This document shows, piece after piece, positions 53,686 to 62,252 of a stretch of DNA of 64,000 nt (within the stretch, counting starts at the first letter, position 1; the number at the start of each line of letters is the position of its first letter). The notes beneath the pieces were generated by a model that saw only the letters and a list, made by a program, of their open reading frames with translations, was not told where the DNA came from and ran no database searches. This DNA comes from AP-15 sp963772965 (lineage in GTDB: Bacteria > Pseudomonadota > Alphaproteobacteria > ATCC43930 > CGMCC-115725). The stretch lies in contig CAVYZU010000005.1 in NCBI GenBank assembly GCA_963772965.1, positions 124,001 to 188,000 of the forward strand. The letters run 5' to 3'. The translations under genes and the position numbers were made by a program.

Positions 53686-53967
53686 ATGAGTTTGCTGAAA
53701 GCCACCGTTTTAAGTGTCGGGCTGCTAGGCGCGACAGTCCTGGCCGCGCAGGCGCAGTCGGTCTCGTCGGTGCCGCCCACCGGTCCTGTGACCTCAGCCG
53801 CGCCGGCGCCCATTGTCTCGACGCAGAGGATCGTGCCGGAACCCGGCGGCAGCGTAAATATCAGGGCCGAGCATTTCCAGTCCTCGGCGAATACCGCGTC
53901 CACTCTGGTCGATCATCCCTATTCGGGGTCGGTTGATCATAAGGCTGCGGGTCCAAAGGCGAATTAA
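53686..53967 (+). CDS. Small exported protein
   Basis: 93 residues from ATG 53686, with GAGGGAGGAAG upstream. Signal peptide (LLKATVLSVGLLGATVLAAQ, cleaved near AQAQS) then an unstructured Pro/Ser/Thr-rich stretch and a polar end. The strong ribosome-binding site and signal support a real gene; the mature protein of about 70 residues has no recognised fold. Function unknown. Confidence 0.6.
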   Translation: MSLLKATVLSVGLLGATVLAAQAQSVSSVPPTGPVTSAAPAPIVSTQRIVPEPGGSVNIRAEHFQSSANTASTLVDHPYSGSVDHKAAGPKAN

Positions 53968-53985
53968 AGCAAGCCTGATGTGATT

Positions 53986-54006
53986 GCGGCGAGCCGGTCT
54001 CGCCGC
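53986..54006. terminator. Strong hairpin after the small exported-protein gene
   Basis: GCGGCGAG (53986-53993) and CTCGCCGC (53999-54006) form an eight-pair GC stem with a five-base loop, 19 bases after the stop. No T run follows, so it may be a factor-assisted stop or an RNA-stabilising stem. Confidence 0.35.
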
Positions 54007-54171
54007 GATGACCCGCAGAACCGGCTTCGTTCTCGGTGATCTACGGGCATCCCTATATCTTTAAGCGCTGGCACCCATCGCGATCGCTACCGCTACGAAT
54101 AGGTTAACCTTTAAAGCCCGAGCGACGCTCGAGACCTGCTCCCGGTGCGTTTAAGCCATAAAGTGCCCCAG

Positions 54172-54690
54172 TCAACTGGCGGGCACAGGCTCCCACTGCG
54201 TGTAACACTGGCTCACGTAAGGATAGTACCCGGCGGGGTTTGAGCAGTAGTACCAAGTCTGGGCCGCGGCGTAGGGTGCCGTATACCCGTAATAGCTGCC
54301 GGCATCGGGATAATAGCCCCATCCCCATGGGTACCCAGCCCCGAGTGCCAATCCGAGCCCTAGCCCGGGATAGAACCCGCCACCCCATCCGCCGCCATAA
54401 TAGCGGCCGCCGTGATATCCGCCGCCATGATATCCGCCGTGAAAGCCACTGGCATGCGCGTACCCGCCGTGGAAGCCGCCGCCATGGAAACCGCCGCCGT
54501 GGAAGCCGCCACCGTGGAAACCACCGCCCGCATGGCCTCCGCCGCCGCCATGACCACCCCCGCCACCGCCATGCGCGGCGAGCGCACTACCCGAGGCGCC
54601 GAGCACAGCAGAGAATAATATCGCTGCGGCGGCTCTTCCGAGCCGTCGGCGTGCCGGCGCCCGTTCCTTTGTTCCGTCCAACTGGTGCAT
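54172..54690 (-). CDS. Gly/His-rich exported protein
   Basis: 172 residues from ATG 54690 (GGGAG upstream). A signal sequence (AAAAILFSAVLGASGSALAA) precedes long glycine runs and five tandem FHGGG-type units with histidines, then GYYPDAGSYYGYTAPYAA and the conserved end WYYCSNPAGYYPYVSQCYTQ with two cysteines. The tail recurs in many proteobacterial envelope proteins. The His/Gly block could bind metal. Function unknown. Confidence 0.7.
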   Translation of the reverse strand: MHQLDGTKERAPARRRLGRAAAAILFSAVLGASGSALAAHGGGGGGHGGGGGHAGGGFHGGGFHGGGFHGGGFHGGYAHASGFHGGYHGGGYHGGRYYGGGWGGGFYPGLGLGLALGAGYPWGWGYYPDAGSYYGYTAPYAAAQTWYYCSNPAGYYPYVSQCYTQWEPVPAS

Positions 54691-54932
54691 CAACAAACTC
54701 CCGTGGCCCGGGGTCAAACTCGCCATGTAATTTAGCCAGTTCGCCGCCGAGGTCGCTTCGCATGCACCAGATTTGTTGCCGCCCGCCAGTGCTACCAGTT
54801 GATTTTGGTAAAATTTGGTAACCGAAGTAAGCTGCGGGATCAGCACCTATCCTATTCTGCACTGAGGCAGACGATTACTTTAACGTTCCGCGCGTTCACC
54901 GAGGGCGGGTTTGCGATCTGTTGACTGTCGGT

Positions 54933-55418
54933 TCAGCCGAGCGCTTTCTCCAGCAGGTCGAGGGCGGCGATCGAGAATGTCCGCATATTGTCGAGGCGAT
55001 CGCTTTTGCCGGTCTCGACGGTCATCGAACGCTCGCCATTCGGCCCGATCACGGCGATGCACGAATGTCCGGCGGCGTGACCGTAGCGGCTGCCGGTCGG
55101 TCCGGCGGTGCCGGTCTCGCCGAGCGCCCAGTTGGTCGCCAACTTGCCCCGGATCTTGCGCGCGAATAGCAATGCATAAGGTTCGGTTGACGGCGTGATG
55201 CCGGTCAACTCTTGTTCGGTCACGCCGAGCAATTCGGCGCGCGACTGGCGCGTATAGACTACTCCGCCGCCCATGAAATAGGCCGATGCCCCCGGGATCG
55301 CGAGCAACGCCGCCGACAGCAATCCGGCGGTCGAGGATTCGGCCACCGAGATCGTCTCGTTGCGGGCCTTGAGCTTTGCGGCGATCCGTTCCGCCTGGGG
55401 CAGCAGATCCAGTAACAT
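54933..55418 (-). CDS. pncC: Nicotinamide-nucleotide amidase (CinA C-terminal type)
   Basis: 161 residues from ATG 55418, with GGAGG 7 bases upstream. Converts NMN to nicotinic acid mononucleotide. Motifs: ISVAESSTAGLLSAALLAIP with the catalytic Ser-Thr region, YFMGGGVVYTRQSRAELLGV, LATNWALGETGTAGPTG. Stand-alone C-terminal form, without the N-terminal MoCF-like domain of CinA. Divergent from the enoyl-CoA hydratase gene with 50 bases between. Confidence 0.88.
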   Translation of the reverse strand: MLLDLLPQAERIAAKLKARNETISVAESSTAGLLSAALLAIPGASAYFMGGGVVYTRQSRAELLGVTEQELTGITPSTEPYALLFARKIRGKLATNWALGETGTAGPTGSRYGHAAGHSCIAVIGPNGERSMTVETGKSDRLDNMRTFSIAALDLLEKALG

Positions 55419-55468
55419 CGCTAAACCTCCGTTCCTACCGAGATTGACGCCGCGAGAGGAGCCCCGCG

Positions 55469-56248
55469 ATGACCTACGAAACGATCCTCTTTTCCGAGGA
55501 CGGGCCGATCGGGATGCTGACCCTGAACCGCCCAGAAGACGGCAACATGTTCACCCCTACCATGTGCCATGAGATCCGCGATTGCATCAACCTCGTGCGC
55601 CGGGAAACCCGCACTCGGGTTTTGGTCATCACCGGCGCCGGCGACCGCTTCTTCTGCATCGGCGGACGCAAGGAAGGGATGGAGGACACGCTGCTTTACG
55701 CCGGCGTGCTGCCGACGCTCGACATGTATGAAAGCATCGAGCGCTTGCAAAAGCCGGTCATTGCCTCGGTGAACGGCTATGCGGTCGGTGGCGGCAACGT
55801 ATTGCAGGTCATGTGCGACATCACGATCGCCAAGGAGAGTGCGGTCTTCCGCCAGGTCGGGCCGATGATGGGCAGCTTCGACGCCGGTTTCGGCACGTGG
55901 TATCTCGAAGACCTGGTCGGCAAGAAAAAGGCGAAGGAAATCTGGTTTCGCAACCCGCGAATGACAGCCCGCGAGGCGCTCGAGCTCGGCATGATTAACC
56001 AGGTCGTCCCGGATGACCAACTCGCTGCGGCGACGCGCGAGATGGCGCTCGAAATCGCCGAGCGCGGCGCGTTTGCATTGGCCGCAATCAAGACCGCGTT
56101 CAGCGCACGCCATGGCGGAGTCGGCGGACTCGCCCGCATGGCCCACGACCTGGTATTGCGCGAGTATCTCGACACCGAGGAATCGCAGGAACTCGGCCGC
56201 GCCTTTGCCGAACGCCGCAAACCCGACCCCGACAAATTCGGGCATTGA
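55469..56248 (+). CDS. Enoyl-CoA hydratase/isomerase family protein
   Basis: 259 residues from ATG 55469 (GAGGAG upstream). Crotonase fold: ILFSEDGPIGMLTLNRPEDG, ITGAGDRFFCIGGRKEGME as the first oxyanion region, NGYAVGGGNVLQVMCDITIA as the second, VGPMMGSFDAGFGTWYLEDL. The segment FDAGFG and KKAKEIWF are typical of the naphthoyl-CoA synthase (MenB)-related branch. The catalytic Glu pair of hydratases is not obvious, so a ring-closing or isomerising function is possible. No menaquinone genes nearby. Confidence 0.85.
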   Translation: MTYETILFSEDGPIGMLTLNRPEDGNMFTPTMCHEIRDCINLVRRETRTRVLVITGAGDRFFCIGGRKEGMEDTLLYAGVLPTLDMYESIERLQKPVIASVNGYAVGGGNVLQVMCDITIAKESAVFRQVGPMMGSFDAGFGTWYLEDLVGKKKAKEIWFRNPRMTAREALELGMINQVVPDDQLAAATREMALEIAERGAFALAAIKTAFSARHGGVGGLARMAHDLVLREYLDTEESQELGRAFAERRKPDPDKFGH

Positions 56249-56326
56249 GGCCGTATCGGCGCCGAGCCATGCAAGCGGTCGTATCCGTTTGATTGCTGAC
56301 CCGGCAGCGTTAGGGCGGCGAGCGAA

Positions 56327-56920
56327 CTAGAGGGGGTCGCCGAGCAGCCAGCCCGGCAAGTTGTGGGAGAGGCGCGCGTTAGGACCGCCTTCCCTGGGCG
56401 AAGTGGTGGTGCACACGACCCCGATCGCCGTCCCGGCTTCGGCGACAATCGGCGAACCCGACATTCCGCCGACGACGCGCTCGGCGGCGTGGGTGATCCA
56501 CAGCGGCCCGCCGTAGTGCCGGATGGTGCAGGAGAACCAGCGGCCGTCGAGCGACAGCAACCGGGCCGGCGCCCAGAAATTCACCGGGCGCCGGACGGCA
56601 TCGCCAAAGGACAGCGCCGTCGCAGCACCCATCAGTGCCTTGTAGTCATCGCCGAGTGAATTGTCCGGCGAACCGAGCACCGCGATGTCGGCGATCGGAT
56701 CGACAAAGCGACACACCGCCCACGCGTGCGGCTCCTCCCCGCGCAGGGCAAGGAGCGGCCCATATGTGCGCGACTCGATCCCGAAAGAAGACAGTGCCGG
56801 TGGGAGCGACGGGAGGCAGTGCGCCGCCGTGATAACAAGGCGCTCGCCCGCACCCTCGACGACGAAGCCGCGCCCGTGGCCAACCGTGATGACACCTGAT
56901 GTCAGGCTCTCGAAGATCAT
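56327..56920 (-). CDS. Trypsin-like serine peptidase
   Basis: 197 residues from ATG 56920. The catalytic triad is in order: His in VITAAHCLP, Asp in DPIADIAVLGSPD, Ser in GGMSGSPIV. No signal peptide or PDZ domain, unlike DegP; it is a small cytoplasmic-looking trypsin-fold protein, or the signal is missed. The frame extends to 56956 but the added residues (MKRRRTPRGQNT) are not supported. Alone on its strand. Substrate unknown. Confidence 0.78.
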   Translation of the reverse strand: MIFESLTSGVITVGHGRGFVVEGAGERLVITAAHCLPSLPPALSSFGIESRTYGPLLALRGEEPHAWAVCRFVDPIADIAVLGSPDNSLGDDYKALMGAATALSFGDAVRRPVNFWAPARLLSLDGRWFSCTIRHYGGPLWITHAAERVVGGMSGSPIVAEAGTAIGVVCTTTSPREGGPNARLSHNLPGWLLGDPL

Positions 56921-57189
56921 CGTGTTCTGCCCTCGCGGAGTGCGTCGTCGCTTCAATCAAGCGCGTCGGCCCGGTCTTTGCTGCCGCTTCGCAGCAAATG
57001 GGTTAGATCCTTTGGTCCGCCGCAGGCGGAGGGTCGGTGTTCGACACGGTGCGCTGCCGCAGCTTTGTCGGCAAGGCGAAATTGCCCGCTCGCCTCGTGA
57101 TCTTCGGCTGTTCGGTCACGCCGATGATGATCGATGGGTGGTGTTGCAAAATCCGCGGCTGCGACGGAAAAGGAGCAGGGAGATCGAGC

Positions 57190-58833
57190 ATGACCAACAC
57201 CCTGCTGACATTGCACGACCCCGAAATGGCCCGGCGGTACTATGCCGAGGGCTTATGGCGTCGAGACACATTGTATTCGCTGCTGTGCGAGCATGCCGAC
57301 CGGCGGCCCGACGCTTTCGCGGTGCGCGATGGCGGCCGGCGGCTGACCTGGCAAGAGTTGCTAGCAATGGTCGACACGATCGCCGCCGATCTGCACCAGG
57401 CCGGCCTCAAGCGTGGCGAGCGGGTGTCAATCTGGCTGCCGAACCGGGTGGAGTCGGTCGCAATATTGCTCGCCTGCTCGCGCCAGGGCTATGTCTGCAA
57501 TCCCTCCCTGCACCAGAATTACCGGGTCGGCGACATCGTCGAATTGTTGACGCGCATCCGGACGGCGGCGTTGTTCGCGCAGCCCGGTTATGGCGCAGAT
57601 GCTCGGACCGCCGACATTTTCACGGTGGCCCAAGAGCTGTCTTCGCTTCGTCGCATCTACACGCTCGGCAAGGGCCCGAGCGGCGCAGTCCCATTCCCGA
57701 CCGAACCCGGCCCCCTGCCCTCGCTCGATCCCGATCCCGACAAGATCGTTTATCTTGCTTTCACTTCGGGCACGACTGGAATGCCCAAAGGTGTCATGCA
57801 CTCGGACAACACCTTGCTCGCCAATGGCCGGGCGATGGTGGCCGATTGGGGGCATGACGAGCGCTCGGTGTTGCTGAGCCTGAGCCCGATGAGCCACCAC
57901 ATCGGTGCCGTCGCGGTCGAGCAGATGATGGCGGCAGGTCTCGAACTCGTCGTCAACGCTCCGCCTGATGGCCTGACCCCGCTCGATTGGATCATCGAAA
58001 CCGGCGCCACTTACGTTATGGGCGTGCCGACGCATGCGATGGACATCCTTGCCGAGCTGCGTCAGCGCCGGATCGATCGACTGGGCCAGGTCAAGGTGTT
58101 TTACATGGCCGGTTCGCCGATCCCGCGCGAAACTGCGCAGGCGTTTCTTGACCGCGATGTGCTGCCGCAAAATGTTTACGGCATGACCGAAAACGGCTCG
58201 CACCAATACACTTTGCCGAGCGACGACCCGCAAACCATCGTCGAAACTTGCGGGCGCGCCTGCGCCGCCTACGAGATCCGCATCTGGGACCACGACAATC
58301 CCGATATCGAGGCGCCGCCGGGTGCCGTTGGCGAGATCGGCGGGCGCGGCGCCTGTTTAACGCTCGGCTATTTCGACAATCAGCAGGCGACCGAGGATTC
58401 GTTTAACCGCGACGGCTGGTTCATGAGCGGCGATCTTGGCCGGCTCGACAAGATGAGCTGCCTCGAAATTGTCGGCCGCAAGAAGGATCTGATCATCCGA
58501 GGCGGGCACAATATCCATCCCGCGCGGATCGAGGATCTGACGATGCGCCACGCCGCCGTCGCGCGCTGCGCCGCCTTTGCAATGGCCGATACGCGGCTGG
58601 GCGAGAAGGTGTGCCTCGCGGTCATCGCGCATGACAGCGAGACCGTCGAACCCAATGATCTGCTCGCCCATCTCGATCATGCCGGCCTGTCGCGCTACGA
58701 CATGCCGGAATATTTTATCGCCATGGAGGCGTTTCCGCTAACTGCCAGCGGCAAGATATTGAAACGCGAATTGGTGGAATGGGCCAAGGCGGGCCGCATC
58801 TCCCCGACCCCGATCCGTTGGCTGGGAAGCTGA
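57190..58833 (+). CDS. AMP-dependent acyl-CoA ligase / synthetase
   Basis: 547 residues from ATG 57190 (GGAG upstream). The adenylation core has LAFTSGTTGMPKGVMHSDNT, YGMTENGSHQYTL, GWFMSGDLGRLD and GRKKDLIIRGGHNIHPARIE, with the final lysine in SGKILKRELVEWAK. Such enzymes make acyl-AMP then acyl-CoA. The sequence is nearest the fatty-acyl or aryl-CoA ligases. Enoyl-CoA hydratase follows after 4 bases, so together they likely degrade an aromatic or unusual fatty acid. Substrate not determined. Confidence 0.85.
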   Translation: MTNTLLTLHDPEMARRYYAEGLWRRDTLYSLLCEHADRRPDAFAVRDGGRRLTWQELLAMVDTIAADLHQAGLKRGERVSIWLPNRVESVAILLACSRQGYVCNPSLHQNYRVGDIVELLTRIRTAALFAQPGYGADARTADIFTVAQELSSLRRIYTLGKGPSGAVPFPTEPGPLPSLDPDPDKIVYLAFTSGTTGMPKGVMHSDNTLLANGRAMVADWGHDERSVLLSLSPMSHHIGAVAVEQMMAAGLELVVNAPPDGLTPLDWIIETGATYVMGVPTHAMDILAELRQRRIDRLGQVKVFYMAGSPIPRETAQAFLDRDVLPQNVYGMTENGSHQYTLPSDDPQTIVETCGRACAAYEIRIWDHDNPDIEAPPGAVGEIGGRGACLTLGYFDNQQATEDSFNRDGWFMSGDLGRLDKMSCLEIVGRKKDLIIRGGHNIHPARIEDLTMRHAAVARCAAFAMADTRLGEKVCLAVIAHDSETVEPNDLLAHLDHAGLSRYDMPEYFIAMEAFPLTASGKILKRELVEWAKAGRISPTPIRWLGS

Positions 58834-58837
58834 TCTC

Positions 58838-59605
58838 GTGAGCCTACAGCTGAAGCGGCTCGACGAGCTGGTGCTGATCACGCTCGATCGCCCGCAGGCA
58901 TTGAACGCGTTGAGCTTTGCGCTGCTGCGCGATCTTGCCGCTGCATTCGACGAAGTCGCCGCCTCCGATGCTCGTGGCCTGTTGATCACCGGTGCTGGCG
59001 ATCGCGCTTTTTGCGCTGGAGCCGACATCACCGAACTGATGGGCCGCTCGCAGGCGGCCATACGGGCGGGCGCTGCTTTCGGTCAGATGATTTTTGCCAA
59101 GCTCGATATCTTGCCGATTCCGTCGATTGCTCTGGTGAACGGCTACGCGTTTGGCGGCGGGCTCGAACTGGCGCTCGCCTGCACCTTTCGTATCGCCGCC
59201 CCTGCCTCTCGGCTCGGCTTGCCCGAAATCAAGCTCGGCCTGATCCCGGGCTATGGTGGAACGCAGCGTCTGCCGCGGCTAATCGGCGAAGCGCGTGCGC
59301 TCGACATGATCCTGACCGGCCGCACCGTCCCCGCCGCAGAGGCCTTAGCAATCGGTCTTATCAATCGCATTGCCGATGGCGATTTAATCGAGGCCGGAAA
59401 GAGTTACGCGCGGGAGATGACCGGCTACAGCCTGCGTGCCCTGGCTCTCGCCCGTGACGCGGTCCATCGTGGTCTGCAGACCATCTTGCAGGAGGGGCTG
59501 GCGATCGAAGCCGATCTCAACACTCTCGCCTTTGAGGCTGAAGACGCGGCCGAGGGCATGGCCGCTTTTCTCGAAAAGCGCAAACCCGCCTTTCGCGACA
59601 GGTGA
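58838..59605 (+). CDS. Enoyl-CoA hydratase
   Basis: 255 residues from GTG 58838. Crotonase motifs: VLITLDRPQALNALSFALLR, ITGAGDRAFCAGADITELMG, ALVNGYAFGGGLELALACTF, LGLPEIKLGLIPGYGGTQRL with the catalytic Glu pair, and the end EAEDAAEGMAAFLEKRKPAF. These match a true hydratase of beta-oxidation (short- to medium-chain). Directly behind the acyl-CoA ligase gene; one operon. Confidence 0.92.
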   Translation: MSLQLKRLDELVLITLDRPQALNALSFALLRDLAAAFDEVAASDARGLLITGAGDRAFCAGADITELMGRSQAAIRAGAAFGQMIFAKLDILPIPSIALVNGYAFGGGLELALACTFRIAAPASRLGLPEIKLGLIPGYGGTQRLPRLIGEARALDMILTGRTVPAAEALAIGLINRIADGDLIEAGKSYAREMTGYSLRALALARDAVHRGLQTILQEGLAIEADLNTLAFEAEDAAEGMAAFLEKRKPAFRDR

Positions 59606-59611
59606 CCGCAG

Positions 59612-60211
59612 TCAGAAACCCCGTTGCGGATTCAGCCGGCGGTAACTGGCGCCGTTGTCTACATCTTCGAGCGTATCGACAAAACCGACCGTAACATCGC
59701 GCGCAAGCTCGGCGAGCGTATCGGCGAGCGCGTAAGGACCCGACCAGCGGACTTTTCTAAACAGCGGCGGCAATCGCGGCCGCCGCCGGGCGCCGACCAG
59801 CCAGAACCCGCCATCGTCAGCCGGGCCGAAGACCAGATCGTGATGGCCGAGAGATCGAAAAGCGGCGGCGATGTGCCGGGCCGAGATCGCGGGAATGTCG
59901 CTGCCGATCAGCACCACCGGGCCGAGCGGAGCCCTCATGATGGCGCGGCGCATACGCAGGCCAAGGTCACCGGCTCCCTGCGGCACGATCTTGATCCCGG
60001 GACACCATCTGCAGGCCCCGCGGCACGCCCGATCCGGTGTCACCGCTATCCGCAGCCGCCAGCGCTTGTCACCCGCCAGCCGGCGCAACAGGCGCGAGAT
60101 CATCTGCCGCTCGAAACGCAACGCCGTAACATCGCCGATCTCGCGCGCCAACCGCCGTTTGCCGCGCCCCAGGGCTGGGGCACGCACGAACAGGATAAGA
60201 TGAGGCCGCAT
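59612..60211 (-). CDS. TIGR04282/DUF2064-type glycosyltransferase
   Basis: 199 residues from ATG 60211. The fold is that of a small nucleotidyl/glycosyl transferase: HLILFVRAPALGRGKRRLAR, VVLIGSDIPAISARHIAAAF, LVFGPADDGGFWLVG, TLEDVDNGASY. This protein family often appears beside a GT2-type partner (TIGR04283) in arsenosugar and other small glycolipid loci. Its ATG overlaps the stop of that partner (ATGA at 60211). No arsenic genes are nearby, so the role is open. Confidence 0.8.
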   Translation of the reverse strand: MRPHLILFVRAPALGRGKRRLAREIGDVTALRFERQMISRLLRRLAGDKRWRLRIAVTPDRACRGACRWCPGIKIVPQGAGDLGLRMRRAIMRAPLGPVVLIGSDIPAISARHIAAAFRSLGHHDLVFGPADDGGFWLVGARRRPRLPPLFRKVRWSGPYALADTLAELARDVTVGFVDTLEDVDNGASYRRLNPQRGF

Positions 60212-60888
60212 CAGCCGTAGATCCGGGCAATCCGCGCCGGTGCGACACCGGCAAAATAGAGTGCCAGACAGAACAGGTTGCGCAGTGGCCGAAGCCAGTA
60301 CCCGCCGCGCCGATAGCGCGCAGCCGAGGAGACGGCGCGGACGCCAATACGCGCCAGCCGGCGCCGACCAAGACGGCGCACCAACTCGACATCCTCCATC
60401 AACGGCAGCGGCGAAAACCCGCCGATCGCGTCGTAAAGGGCCCGGCTGATCAGCAAGCCCTGATCGCCATATGGCAAACCAAATACCCGGCACCGCCAGG
60501 CAACGATCCGCTCCAGCCGCCGCGCCGCCGGGTTCGTGTCATCGAGAGCGAAGTCGAAATAGCCGGCGCGGCCCGTAGCCTCCGGTCGCGCGATAAATGC
60601 AGCGGCTGCCTCCGCCCACCCCGGCCCGAGCCGGCAATCGGCGTGCAAAAACAACAGCCACTCCCCGTTGGCAGCCCCGGCGCCGGCGGCAAGCTGCATC
60701 CCGCGGCCGCGCTGCGCGGTGACGACCCGCGCTTCGTGCGCTTCGGCGATCGTGACGGTATCGTCTCTCGAGCCGCCATCAACGATGACAATATCGCGAA
60801 CCGTTTCGGAACCCACCGCCGCTAAGGTCGCGGGTAGGGTTTCAGCTGCGTTCAACGTTGGAATGATAACGGATAAATTAGAAAGTTC
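60211..60888 (-). CDS. TIGR04283-type GT2 glycosyltransferase, start unclear
   Basis: At least 214 residues. The conserved start NLSVIIPTLNAAETLPATLA runs from about 60888, but in that frame no ATG, GTG or TTG lies upstream of the motif; the first possible start is the TTG at 60855, inside it. GT2 motifs follow: IVIVDGGSRDDTV, GRGMQLAAGAGAANGEWLLF, LHADCRLGPGW, GDQGLLISRALYDAIGG and the late MEDVELVRRLG. So the gene is probably damaged at its start, or the true start is unusual. It overlaps the next gene by ATGA and should work with it. Confidence 0.75.
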   Translation of the reverse strand, partial: ELSNLSVIIPTLNAAETLPATLAAVGSETVRDIVIVDGGSRDDTVTIAEAHEARVVTAQRGRGMQLAAGAGAANGEWLLFLHADCRLGPGWAEAAAAFIARPEATGRAGYFDFALDDTNPAARRLERIVAWRCRVFGLPYGDQGLLISRALYDAIGGFSPLPLMEDVELVRRLGRRRLARIGVRAVSSAARYRRGGYWLRPLRNLFCLALYFAGVAPARIARIYG

Positions 60889-60902
60889 TTGATTCGTTCC
60901 GA

Positions 60903-62006
60903 ATGCTCCGGCAAGATGGCGGCATGGATATGCCGGGTGTCATTGCGCCCCGCAAGGGACGGGGTGCTGCGAGCGACGCAAGCGGCCGCTTTGAGGCCGA
61001 AAAGCGGGTGGCCTTCGACGACGGTTGGGGCTCCGCCGACGCTGAGCCTTTGCCATTGAGCACGACGCTTTCGATTGACACGACACGCACGATCATCGCC
61101 CGCAACAACTCGCCCGATATCGGCTTGGACCGGTCGATCAACCCCTATCGCGGCTGCGAGCATGGCTGCATCTACTGCTATGCTCGGCCGAGCCACGCCT
61201 ATCTCGGATTGTCCCCTGGGTTGGATTTCGAAAGCCGGCTTTTCTACAAACCGCAAGCAGCGACCCTGCTCGCCGCGGAACTGCGCCAGAAGGGCTATGC
61301 CTGCCGACCCATCGCGCTCGGCAGCAACACCGATCCCTATCAGCCGGTCGAACGCCGGCTCGGGATCACCCGGTCGATCCTCGAAGTGCTGCGCGATTTT
61401 CGCCACCCAGTCACGATCGTCAGTAAATCGGCGCTGATCCAACGCGATATCGACATCCTTAAGGAAATGGCAAAGGAGAAACTAGCGATCGTCACGATCT
61501 CGGTGACAACACTCGACCGCGCTTTGGCGCGGGTAATGGAGCCTCGGGCCGCGAGCCCCGACAAACGGCTCGAAACCATTGCCGCTCTTGCCGAGGCGGG
61601 GATTCCCACCGGTGTGCTCAGCGCCCCGATGATCCCGGCGCTAAACGACAGCGAAATGGAGGCAATCCTCGAACGGGCGCGGGGCGCGGGCGCCACCGCG
61701 GCCGGCTACACGCTGCTGCGCCTGCCGCTCGAATTGAAGGCGCTGTTTCGCGAGTGGCTCGAAACTCATTTCCCAGACAAGGCGGCGCATGTCTTATCGT
61801 TGGTCGCCCAGACGCATGGCGGGCGCCTATACAACTCCGCCTGGTCAAAGCGGATGACCGGCGCCGGGCCATACGCCGACATGATCCGAGTTCGGTTCGA
61901 TCGCGCCAGCCGTAAACTTGGTTTTAATCAGCGCACGACCAATCCGCTCGACGCGACGCGCTTTCGTCCGCCACCGCGATCAGGGGATCAGCTCACCCTA
62001 TTTTGA
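60903..62006 (+). CDS. PA0069/Rv2578c-type radical SAM protein
   Basis: 367 residues; ATG 60903 or, nearer the conserved part, 60924 (MDMPGVIAPRKGRGA). The [4Fe-4S] motif is CEHGCIYCYARPSHAYLGLS (Cys-x3-Cys-x2-Cys). LGSNTDPYQPVERRLGITRS, VTIVSKSALIQRDIDIL and the end FRPPPRSGDQLTLF are typical of this family, which has no fixed reaction; relatives include DNA spore-photoproduct lyase-like proteins. Divergent from the glycosyltransferases. Complete. Confidence 0.88.
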   Translation: MLRQDGGMDMPGVIAPRKGRGAASDASGRFEAEKRVAFDDGWGSADAEPLPLSTTLSIDTTRTIIARNNSPDIGLDRSINPYRGCEHGCIYCYARPSHAYLGLSPGLDFESRLFYKPQAATLLAAELRQKGYACRPIALGSNTDPYQPVERRLGITRSILEVLRDFRHPVTIVSKSALIQRDIDILKEMAKEKLAIVTISVTTLDRALARVMEPRAASPDKRLETIAALAEAGIPTGVLSAPMIPALNDSEMEAILERARGAGATAAGYTLLRLPLELKALFREWLETHFPDKAAHVLSLVAQTHGGRLYNSAWSKRMTGAGPYADMIRVRFDRASRKLGFNQRTTNPLDATRFRPPPRSGDQLTLF

Positions 62007-62252
62007 CCGTGTCGTGTCTGTTGACCGCCGTTTGACCATGGCGCTTGCCCCTTCAAAGATGCCAAGCCTAGAGGCGCGCCCTCGAAGCGCGCAAGCGAGG
62101 GTGCTGACGGATCATGTTGGTGGATGTTCACGATATCTGTCCGTCATGAACTTTAACTTTTACGGCGATCGCTATTGGAGTGCCGTTGCGACCCGATCTC
62201 GTTCACCGTTACCGGCGGATCGCCGCCGACTTGGTGCTGCGTGGAGGGACCG

